In this document: piece by piece, positions 1 to 9,591 of the stretch
How the letters are laid out: the number at the start of each line of letters is the position of its first letter
Numbering within the stretch: the stretch's first letter is position 1
Origin: Kalmusia sp. IMI 367209
Lineage: Eukaryota > Ascomycota > Dothideomycetes > Pleosporales > Didymosphaeriaceae
NCBI GenBank assembly: GCA_027946365.1
Contig: JAPEUQ010000002.1
Span: 3,720,001 to 3,784,000, forward strand
Length of the DNA: 64,000 bases
Direction: 5' to 3'
The notes under the pieces: model-generated
Seen by the model: only the letters and a program-made list of their open reading frames with translations
Told to the model about the DNA's origin: nothing
The model's database searches: none
Position numbers and translations under genes: made by a program

Positions 1-557
1 TGGAGGTTTGCGGCACGGTTTTGCGCGTTCTCGAACCCATTGACCGGGGCCAATGTCCCAGGAATTGGTTTACGTCGAGGAGGGGGCTGCACGGGGGATA
101 CTGGATACGGAGGGTCATTGGACACCGGATATGGAGGATTAGAAACGGGATACGGAGGGTTGGACACAGGCTTGCGTTGCACAGCGGCAGGCGGCGGTCC
201 ATGTGAGGAATCCGGGCGCGAGTTGCTGTATTGCGGTTCTTTGAATAATGACTGGTCAACGAGGTGGACGTCTTCTGGCTGCTCCACATGTACGAAATAC
301 AACGAATTCTGAATATCCTCTGCCGTTACCACCTTCTCCCGCGGTTTCATCGGAGACAAGAACACATCTATAAGCGATTAGGGAACAGGTCTCTCCAGGC
401 ACATGGTAGTCGTACCTCTGCTGCCGGGCACGCGAGCAATGTAGAGGACCAGAGGCTCGTGCTTCACGTGGGTGGGGTTCCTGGGGTATGACGGGGGATT
501 TGACGCAAGCGAGGTGAGGGTAGACAGAGACCTGGCCTGGACGGCAGGCACAGACAT
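1..557 (-). CDS. Proline-rich protein of unknown function, 5' part only
   Basis: The start codon is at 557. A 47-codon first exon (557-416) joins through a 48-nt GT-AG intron (415-368) to a second exon that stays open to the window edge, so the 3' end is missing. The N-terminus begins MSVPAVQARSLSTL. It is followed by a conserved-looking block around VFLSPMKPREKVVTAEDIQ that would suit a small folded domain. After about residue 95 the protein becomes low in complexity, with three near-identical NPPYPVS-type repeats (about 100-164) and further proline and arginine. I do not recognise the family. Serine/proline-rich tails of this kind are common in fungal regulatory or scaffold proteins, but that is only a resemblance. 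The gene is divergent from SURF6, with 530 bp between start codons. The intron assignment is good because both flanks keep a conserved-looking frame. Confidence 0.7.
100..164 (-). repeat. Three tandem 21-24 nt coding repeats (PPYPVS units)
   Basis: Three imperfect copies of a unit containing GGATACGGAGGGT on the plus strand lie in a row inside the partial minus-strand gene. They encode NPPYPVS, NPPYPVS and NDPPYPVS. Such in-frame minisatellites often vary in copy number between strains. Confidence 0.75.
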
Positions 558-1087
558 TGGACTGGCGATGTCGAAGAACAGGAATCTAAGATAGTCGAGA
601 AATAATACTCCTTAAGCTTTTGCTGTCGGAACAGCGCCCTGCAGGATGCCGAGCGCCTCATATAAGGCCGGGCAAGTGCGACCTGGCTGTGGCAGTGCCG
701 ACGCGTCCTCGTCCAGCTGTGCCACCTGCATGCAAGCTTGCCACGCACGACGCAATTGGGCAACGTGGTGGAAGGCCAGCGAGAGACCGCAGCGTGCCCA
801 AGTGAAGTGAAGACAGTCCCAGGGCTTGCTTGTGGCGCTACCACTGGTACGGTGCGCGGGCGGAACCGAAAGGCCGTCCAAAAAAAATAATGCCTGTGAC
901 CGCCTTTGGAGGTAAGCTAAGGTAGAAATCTTGGCGTCCATCAATTTTCGGATTTTCCACCAGCGCTCACTAGGTGCACACGACACTTCCGCCCAGCCCT
1001 CTCGTCACCCGTCGCTGAGTGTATCGCTACTTGATTTCTGCAGGCCAAACTACTTCACCGGAAATCAATACTTTCGAAGCGGCAATC
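558..1087. other. Divergent intergenic region, no gene seen
   Basis: This is the shared upstream region of the minus-strand proline-rich gene and plus-strand SURF6. A TATA-like ATATAAG lies near 659. The open frames on the minus strand here have no coding character that I can support. Confidence 0.5.
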
Positions 1088-2777
1088 ATGGGCGACGATC
1101 TCGAGGCAAGCACCAGAAGCCGCCCCCGCTCTGCAAACGCCCGCTAACAACCAGAGCAGGCGCGATTGAAAGGACACCAGCGGGCTTTTGAGGGATTGAT
1201 GTCCTTGATACCTGCTAAGGATTACTACGGCAAAGACGAGAGCATCACCAGCGTATGTTGCACCCTGTCGTCGCCTTCACCTTCACCCGCTAAGAGTACC
1301 ACAGACAGAATGGACGCGAGTCGGCAAGAAACAGTCCAAAGCAGAGAAGAAAGCCGCGAAACGGGCAAAGCTAGACCCCGCGAACCACAAGAGCGCCCTT
1401 GATGTTCTAGAAGAGAATGCCCGGAAGCGAAAGCGGGAACTCGAGGCAGAAGCCGAGGGCGACGACTCCTCCGACTTCGACATGGGTGTTGAGAAGGAGA
1501 GGCCGGGAGAGGGTATGAGGGCCGCTTCAAGCAAAGCAAAGAAGCAGAAGACAGCCGCCAAGGCCGAGGCCGAGGCCGAGGCGCCATCGAAGAAGGAAGC
1601 GAAGGACGAGGAAAAGAGAGCCGCCAAGGAGGCGCGAGCGAAGGCAAATGCAGAGAAGCGGCAGCAAAAGCTCGAGAAGAAGAAAGAGAAGCAGGTACAG
1701 AAGCAGCAAACTCAACAGACAAAGAAGGCACAACAAGAGGAGTTTAGCAAAGATTTAAACGACCTCGAAGAGTCAGATGAGGAAGAGGCCTCCGACTCTC
1801 CAGACGAACAGGAGCACGACGAGGATCAAATCCAAGCCATGGACGTCAGCGGCCTGGTCGAAGAGGAACAGTCTACCGCTACAACATCTGCTGCAGACTC
1901 GACCGCCTCCACGGCATCCGTAGCCTCCGCTGCGTCGTCCGCATCCTCAATGCCACCACCCTCCGAGATTCCACAGAAGAAAGAGAAGAAGTCTCTCGTG
2001 CCAGACCACCAAAAACACGAAGACTTCCGCGCCCGACTCATGGCCAAGCTCGACGCTATGCGCGCCGCCAGAAAAGCCGACGGCCCCGACGGACGACCCG
2101 CAAAAGAACCGCGCCGAGCTCATCGAAGCACGGCGAAAGAAGGAAGCAGAGCGGAAGGCAGCAAAGAAGGCACAAAGGCAGCTTGCTCAGGAGGATGAAG
2201 ACCGTTTGAAGGCAGAGGAGCAGCTCGCGCGGATACGTGGCGGTTCTGGTTCCCCTTCTATATTCTCACATCGTTCGTCGCCGGATCGAGAAAGGAACTT
2301 GAGTTTCGGCCGTGTGGCTTGGAGTGATGGAAAGCAACTCGAGGGTGATCTTTCGGGTTTCCGAGAATCGAAGAAGCAGAAAGGCAGATCCGATGCTAAG
2401 ACCGCCCTCGAAGCCGCCAAGAATAAGCAAGCCCGTCTCAACGCACTGGATGAGGAGAAGCGGAAAGACATCCAAGAGAAAGACCTCTGGCTGAACGCAA
2501 AGCGAAGAGCGCAGGGCGAACGTGTACATGACGACCCCAAGCTACTGAAGAAGAGCGTCAAGCGGCTGGACAAGGCCAAAGCGAAAAGCTCGAGAGAGAG
2601 TGGGGTGACCGCCAGGAGGCGGTAACAAAGGGCAAGGAGGCCAGACAGAAGAAACGCGAAGAGAACTTGCGGAAGCGGAAAGAGGAAAAAGGTACGAAGG
2701 GTAAGAAGAAAGTTGGGAAGCCAGGCAAAAAGGTCAAGAAGCGGGCCGGGTTCGAAGGAACGTTCAAGGCGAAATAA
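1088..2777 (+). CDS. SURF6 / Rrp14-family ribosome biogenesis protein, with two frame breaks
   Basis: This is a nucleolar RNA-binding factor for 60S (and 40S) assembly. Exons are 1088-1105, 1160-1252 and 1305-2777. Intron 1 (1106-1159) starts GC rather than GT (GAG|GCAAGC, ending GCAG); the join gives MGDDLE+ARLKGHQRAFEGL, which matches the family N-terminus. Family landmarks follow: LIPAKDYYGKD, KLDPANHKSALDVLEENARK, an acidic/alanine-rich middle, RKADGPDGRPA, AKTALEAAKNKQARL, EEKRKDIQEKDLWL and the basic tail ending GFEGTFKAK. The frame shifts by one base at AAAA (2102-2105) and by two more in the GAGAGAGAG run (2592-2600). Homology continues across both points with no room for an intron. 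The original frame meets a stop at 2196, so as written the gene is broken. Removing three bases would give about 526 residues, normal for the family. The cause is sequencing error or true decay; see findings. Confidence 0.85.
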
Positions 2778-3191
2778 AGGAGAAAAGTACGGATTGTGTG
2801 AGAGGTCGTTTGTACATCGGTTTAGCGTAGCATTTTAGGCGTAGTCAGTTGCTGATGAATGGATACCTTTCGTAATCTCACAGTCTCAGGTCTGCCTGAT
2901 TCCTTATTAAATCCCGATGATATAGAGCTAAACTCGTATCTGAGCATGATGCAACGACGAATTGCACGTTGAATCAAACAGCTGCTGAGCAAGCAAACGA
3001 TCGCTCAGGTTTTTTTTAAGCACATAGGTTTTCGATGATACCAATTTTTGTGTGGTCGGAGCTTATCACGAAAACACATAGGATGTCCTAGTCGATATTT
3101 GACATTGATGCCACAAAAGAAATCAGAATTGCTGATACTACACATTTGTCCTCTAATATTTACATGTCTGCAGCTCCTCCATTCTTGACCG
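2778..3191. other. Convergent 3' intergenic region, no gene seen
   Basis: This stretch lies between the 3' ends of SURF6 (+) and NDUFS8 (-). It is AT-richer than the flanking genes and has a T7 tract near 3010. It presumably holds both 3' UTRs. Confidence 0.5.
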
Positions 3192-4002
<811 letters not shown>

Positions 4003-4411
4003 TGTGGGTGCGGGGTGGTCGCGGCGCTGGGGGGTTGTCGTGGGTGCGAGGTTGCGATGGAGTTGGAGCTTGTTGCAGGAACGTATTAACGGGGTAGCTG
4101 TGATTGGTTGGAGCGTAGAAGATGTCAATGACGGCGAGAAGACGGGAGAGGCAAACTTTTGGCTGAAATAATGAGGCAGAGCACGTTGTTGCTATGTGCT
4201 CCGACTGCTGTAGGGGTCTTGAGTACTCTTTTACGCTATTTTGATATCTATCGACGTGGTATGCACAGTGTTTAAACATGAGGTCAACGCTCGCTTACAT
4301 AAGTCGAAGCTCGCAGGAACTTTGAGCTAGCGGAAGGGCCGAGCATCAACTCCAACTCAATCCACCTCAGTCTCAATCACCTCCGCCCCAATACCTCCAA
4401 CATCCTCTACA
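4003..4411. other. Shared divergent promoter region of two complex I genes
   Basis: It separates the NDUFS8 and mitochondrial ACP start codons. No third gene is visible. The plus-strand leader of ACP is C/T/A-rich (CCACCTCAGTCTCAATCACC), typical of fungal 5' UTRs. A bidirectional promoter is an inference from spacing alone. Confidence 0.55.
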
Positions 4412-5084
4412 ATGTTCCGCACAGCTCTCGTCAGATCCGCAAGGCAAGCCGTCCGTGCTGCTCCTCGGTGGCAGGCGCCAATTGCTCGTCCCGTCGCGCG
4501 AAGCTCCCTGTTCCAGGCAAAGCAGATTACTCCATCCGCGCGCTTCCAGGCAGTACGATGCTACGCTTCGTCAGCCGGCCTATCAAAGGATGAGGTAGAA
4601 GGCCGGATAATGGATTTGTTGAAGAACTTCGATAAGGTAATGGCGCTGTGAGAGCAAGCTGCAGCAATTGCTAACTCGTTATTAGGTCACCGATACATCG
4701 AAGGTATATAACGAAACGTAAAAAAACATTGCATCACAACTTACACGGCCTAGTTGAACGGCGAGTCGCACTTTCACAACGACCTCGGGTTGGACAGCCT
4801 CGACACTGTAGAGGTGGTCATGGCGATTGAGGAGGTCAGTGTAGACGTAGGATACGGTCGGAACCAGGCCTGACAACAGTACAGGAGTTCAGCATTGAGA
4901 TTCCGGATAAGCAGGCGGATGCTATCCACAGCGGTACGCCAGTCGGCTCGATATAGATGTATGTACTGACAATGTCCACAGTCAAGCAAGCAGTCGACTA
5001 CATTCTGGCCCAGCCCGATGGTAAGTAGACTTTGGTCTAGTTCTACCTATCTAGATAGAGGCTAATTGATTTGTAGCGCACTAA
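4412..5084 (+). CDS. Mitochondrial acyl carrier protein (complex I NDUFAB1-type subunit)
   Basis: This protein carries acyl chains on 4'-phosphopantetheine for mitochondrial fatty acid/lipoate synthesis, and it is also a complex I subunit in filamentous fungi. There are six exons: 4412-4636, 4686-4703 (only 18 nt), 4754-4834, 4885-4933, 4982-5020 and 5077-5084, about 139 residues. The N-terminal ~50 residues (MFRTALVRSARQAVRAAPRW) are an Arg-rich mitochondrial presequence. The ACP fold follows, with the attachment motif LGLDSLDTVEVVMAIEEEF; the phosphopantetheine serine is about S96. The C-terminus is KQAVDYILAQPDAH. Five introns in so short a gene, with an 18-nt and an 8-nt exon, are striking, but each join is in frame with canonical GT/AG ends. 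Confidence 0.95.
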
Positions 5085-5565
5085 ACGGGTGTTTTGAAGC
5101 GGGTTGCTAGAAATCAAAGACATGGCCAGGATAAAAGTGGGCGGAGGCCGCCCTGGCGTTGCTATATATATTCCTCCGCATGTATAACAGTCGCCTGGAA
5201 CGGCATCTCGTGTATTTCGTGATAGAAAATGGATGCTACCCACTTCTCATCTTTTGCTCTGCATAGCTTGTAACGCGCGTGCCTTCGCGTCCCAAAATAA
5301 TTTAGCGCCAAGAGTGATGTGGTTGAATCCCACTGCGCCCACCATAGATCCTCGTAACACAGCCCCGTACAAACAAACTGGCATCTTCATTCTTTGCCTG
5401 CGACCGCCGCCGCTACTTCTTGTTGCCCTTGCTGTGTTGCATCCGACCGTAGCTTTCCCCTACACATATGCAGCCCTAGCGACACATCCCTGCGCCTCAG
5501 AGGGAGCCTCACTCCCATACCTAACAAAGGCTCCGACCACCCCGCCCGTTACACGCACACCACCG
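5085..5565. other. Intergenic, 3' of ACP and 5' of VPS74
   Basis: The stretch contains a TATA-like TATATATA at about 5163. An open frame runs in frame into VPS74 from 5233, but it lacks conserved sequence and is taken as 5' UTR. Confidence 0.5.
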
Positions 5566-6786
5566 ATGGCTACCACGACATCTGGCCTGACCCGCCGAAG
5601 AGGAGGAGGAGGAGGCGCGGCCACCAACAATGGAGACGACGAGTCCAGCCGCGTCTCCAGCCCCGTGCCAAAGCGCAACGACGACCGCACGCCGGAGACC
5701 TCATACGAGAACTCGGCCAATGGCCACAAGATCGCATATGACCCGCGAGACATTAGCGAGAGTGCGGAGCGGAACAAGCAGCCCAAACTCACGCTGATGG
5801 AGGAAGTGATCCTCATGGGGTTAAAGGACAAGCAGGTGCGCGCAGGCAGACGCGGCCGCGCGCTATGAGCTGATGGTGGACTAGGGATACCTATCGTTCT
5901 GGAACGACAACATTTCATATGCTCTCCGAGGATGCATAGTCATAGAGCTGGCCTTCCGTGGCCGCATAAGCATGCAGAACGACTCGTCGCGGCGGAGGTT
6001 TCCTCTCGCTGATCGCGTTATTGAGGTCGTCGACGACAAACTCACCGGCGAGGTGCTTTTAGACGAAGCGCTGAAGATGATGAAGACAAGCGAGAAGATG
6101 AGCGTAAACTCCTGGATCGACCTCATGAGCGGTATGTGCTACATCGCAGCCCTCGCTGATCTTACTCCTGGACGCTAATATATAGCATAGGAGAGACATG
6201 GAACCTTATGAAAATTGGATACCAACTCAAGCAGGTGCGCGAACGTCTGTGCAAAGGTCTCGTTGACAAGGGCATTCTACGCACAGAGAAGAAGAACTTC
6301 CTCCTCTTCGACATGGCCACACACCCTGTGGCGGATGGGGGCGCAAAGGAGGAGATCAGGCGACGAGTCCGGAATGTTCTTACCAGCCGAACCGTTGTGC
6401 TTCCCGCGAGCCAGTTCCTCCCCGAAGAATTGGAATTCAGATACCTGCGGACAATCGTCATGGTTTGCGCTGCTTACGCTGCGAATGTTCTTGAGAACGC
6501 CCTGACTACGCTGGGACACGAGGCTAGGGAGCGCGCTTTCGCCCAGGTCGACGAATTGCTCGCTGAATATTCGCAATGGCCATTCGCAAGGCGATCTGGT
6601 GGCTCTGGTGGTGTAGGCGCGAACTTGGGCCAGGTCATTAACGACGAAGTCAACGATGCTAAGGATAAGGAGCTACAGTTGGAGGCAAGTGTCCCTTCTG
6701 AGAGATACAACAGACTGTACTGACAAATTCTACAGGTGGTCGCAGCATGCTTGAGTGTTTTCACAAGGCTTGACTCGCTCCTCTAG
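5566..6786 (+). CDS. Vps74 / GOLPH3 (GPP34) PI4P-binding Golgi protein
   Basis: This peripheral Golgi protein binds phosphatidylinositol 4-phosphate and retains glycosyltransferases through COPI. Exons are 5566-5835, 5885-6131, 6191-6684 and 6736-6786, about 353 residues. After a disordered Gly/Arg-rich start ([16 protein letters not shown]), the GPP34 domain runs from about residue 75: [85 protein letters not shown]. The domain ends with [16 protein letters not shown]. The last intron (6685-6735) has a GC donor in perfect consensus (GAG|GCAAGT). If it is not spliced, translation ends after 12 different residues and the conserved C-terminus is lost. The start at 5566 was chosen because fungal homologues begin with the same RRRGGGG head. 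Confidence 0.95.
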
Positions 6787-7900
6787 GCCTGGTCTCCCAC
6801 AAAGCTAACCACTTACCGAAGAATCTCAGGAACCTGGGGCATTCTCGCGAATGATATTCGATCGCTAAAATAAAGGGCTCGATATACGATGGGCACAGTC
6901 AGACTGCGGGGTAATCGAGCATATGAGATTGGGCTTTTCACAGGACGGAAAACCGGTCGCGTCATGTCATTCCTGTGGTCATCAGTTCGTATCTCTAGCG
7001 TTTTCCTTGGTGGCACTACCCAATTGATCGATCGATTGAATGTGATCGAATTGGGACAATGGCGTCTTTAGGGCCAAATCAGTATTCATCTGGATGTCAA
7101 CTGGGGTTCTCTTCTGTAGTTTCCTGTCCTTTGCTGCTGCAATGGAAAGAAGGTCTCCTTGTCGTCCACATTGTCTAGCACCATCGTCCATTATTCATTT
7201 CTATCGTCGCATAGCCAGTCGCTCACCAGCCGCATCACATCCGTCTTTGTGTTGTCGCGCGCCAACAACTCAGCCCTGTCCGCGACGTTTCTGGATTCGT
7301 CCTCGAACCGGGCTCGGCTACCTGCGTGTAACAGCAGTTCTATATTTGAGGATTTCATGGAGCAGCTTCTTTACTACTGTAGCTCAGACCCTTTTTTAAT
7401 TATAGATGATGCCTTGTTTCATTACTGTGAACGAATTGAATAGATGTATTTTGAGATAGGCGCTTTGCTGCTATATCTTGCTTGCTTACTTGCTAGATCT
7501 TGATCTGATCAAAGAGTTCTTTGAAAAGATGAAAGCTTTCGTAGGGGAATAGTGGCATAACTTTGCGTTAGTACTAAAACTTCAGAGTTTTGTAAAGTAG
7601 TGTGTTAAGATGGTGGAAGGGAGAGTAGTTTAGCAGGGCACTTCTGGTACGCAAGCGTGATGGTTGAATTAAATTGATACTATGTGGGCAGCCTTTTTTA
7701 GTTGACTAATAACTATGTATGTTCGCAATCTAATCTAATCGTGATCTATTCAATCTACCTTGCTCGCACCACAGCCTCACAAACATGCTACCTCAGCGTT
7801 GTATGAAGACTTCGCTTGCCTCGCCTACCTATTCATGTCACTGATAAAGCAACGAGCAATCTCTTTACTCACTTCGGAAGGAGAAGCTGCCGTCTTGGTT
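6787..7900. other. Gene-poor, AT-rich intergenic DNA
   Basis: No coding region is supported between VPS74 and the fragment at 7901. AT content rises after about 7440. The open frames here (for example the 94-codon frame at 7159) are serine-rich with no recognisable pattern. The proximal part is probably the VPS74 3' UTR. Confidence 0.5.
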
Positions 7901-8167
7901 TTAAACATCTGCTATAGATCGAACCTCACCCTCTAAAGCAGCATGGGAAGACTTGAGGGTGAGAATAAGCAAGATACGCCTACCGCTGAAATGGGTATAG
8001 GTAAAGGTGTTAAAGCCGGAATGGGCTCTCATAGTCCGGTACAAATCCTCTAACAATTCCCAGTCCTGGTGGTAGGGGCGGTCGCGGTGGATATCGTAGT
8101 AGATGCGGAGGAGGAGGAGGCTGTCGTGAGCCTTTGGGTCTCCCCAGCTTCTAAATTCGGACGATAT
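7901..8167 (-). pseudogene. Protein-like coding fragment, probably a gene relic
   Basis: An 88-codon open stretch with no ATG near its start runs from just after a TAA (8168-8170) to a TAA at 7901-7903. The central part, SWGDPKAHDSLLLLRIYYDI followed by HRDRPYHQDWELLEDLYRTM, mixes charged and hydrophobic residues the way a folded helical protein does. Its codons there favour C/G in third position, like the real genes in this window and unlike the AT-rich flanks. A possible 3' splice site (TTTAG, about 8151-8155) precedes the coding-like part. I do not recognise the family. It could be a terminal exon of a decayed gene or of a gene with introns I cannot trace. The 68-codon frame upstream on the same strand (8465-8259) might belong to it, but has AT-rich codons. 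Confidence 0.4.
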
Positions 8168-9591
8168 TTAGAGATCTATAGGTTCAGGTTAAAATAAAAC
8201 ACTTATGATACTAGAATGCCATTATTATTATTTTGGTAACATAATCGTTGGTAGACTGCTATGTATCTAGACCTACATAGTGGTCATTGGCAGGATGGTT
8301 TGAGATTCGGGGATGAAAGATATCTTGCTTGCATTCTGTGCACTTGCTCGTTTGGAAGTCGTGAGAATGCGTGGCATTTTTGCAAAGATCGGCGTCAAGT
8401 AGGTCGCACAAGTATGACGGGTTGTACTCCATAACCCTAACATCAGATTTTTTACGTCTATTCAAGTGATATTATGAATTGATAGTTCTATCAACATTGA
8501 GTTTACGAGTGTTAACATATAATCTTAAAGATTCAGATATCGCCTCGGAACAGAAACCTTGATATACGACGTCTAGACCTACATTGTCCAATCCATCAAT
8601 TCGTATCCTAGCCGTGATTCAAGTGTCAGTATTGCTCTCATCTGGCAGATGACATGAATCCATTGATATGCCTATTTGAGTAAGATCGAGGCCTTTGTGT
8701 GGAAGCTCTACTCGGCTCCCAGGATCCAAGAGAAAAGCAATATAGGAAAACGTGATCTTCGCCCACAGTTCCAGGATCCATGCTTCCACAACTGTTGTTC
8801 TACATTAAGTTTTTCGAAGCAAGTCACGCACAGTTAGATACGAAGCTATCTCAATTTTTTTTTGTCTGCTATGAGTTAGCTGTATATGTGGTGAGTCTCG
8901 AAAGCTGTCACGTGAATGGCGCCAAGCGAGAGCTGGAGTGGGGTCATGTTCACCACCAATACTGAACCACGGCTGGGAATGGAATCTATTCTTGGCATGA
9001 GTATACATGTATAAGGGTTGATCGAAGAGGAGAAACAACCGCAGACCAACGACTGTCGATAGCGAGGGTGTGCGGGGCCAGCGTTGGATCGGACGTTCAA
9101 TCGGTCGTGGTCTCGGCGCTGAAACGAATCTAGAGGCGCATTCTGCCTGCTGCCTTGCAACACTCCACTGACGCATTCCGAGCAAATAAGCCGCCAGCGC
9201 CCGAACCCCTCCCGGGACCGTAGGCCCAAGAGACTCGATTCGGGAGCCAATATTCCGCTTGCTGAGCCGCTCTCGCGCGCGTCTGCTTGCCCGAACTCGT
9301 GACCCCCCTCAGGCTCCGATCGGCAGCACCTACCCTCAGCCAAACACAGGCCCAGCCCGAGAACGCGCAATTTGCATGACCCAGCGGTATGTCCAGACTC
9401 TAGCTCTATCATTCTCGCGTCGCGGGCGATGGTCGACGTCGCCGGCGCTGCCGCGTTCGCTTTCTGCGCACATCCCCTACCGTTGCGCCATGTTGGCCTT
9501 GCGCTCTTGCACGCTAACCGCGAAGCAGCCGCTACGAGTCGCGGGTCTCTCTGCCGCCCATCGCTCCTGCGCGCCGTCCTGAAGGCTCGAC
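8168..9591. other. AT-rich intergenic DNA followed by SNF5 promoter and leader
   Basis: AT-rich DNA up to about 8880 contains a 13-nt direct repeat (TCTAGACCTACAT at about 8267 and 8571). From about 9050 the composition becomes GC-rich and leads into SNF5; this part is likely promoter and 5' UTR. A long antisense open frame (9808-8876) overlaps the SNF5 start and is not supported. Confidence 0.45.

Noticed and set aside
2102..2110. Intron to explain the first SURF6 frame break
   Set aside because: No GT/GC donor and AG acceptor pair fits; homology is continuous across the site.
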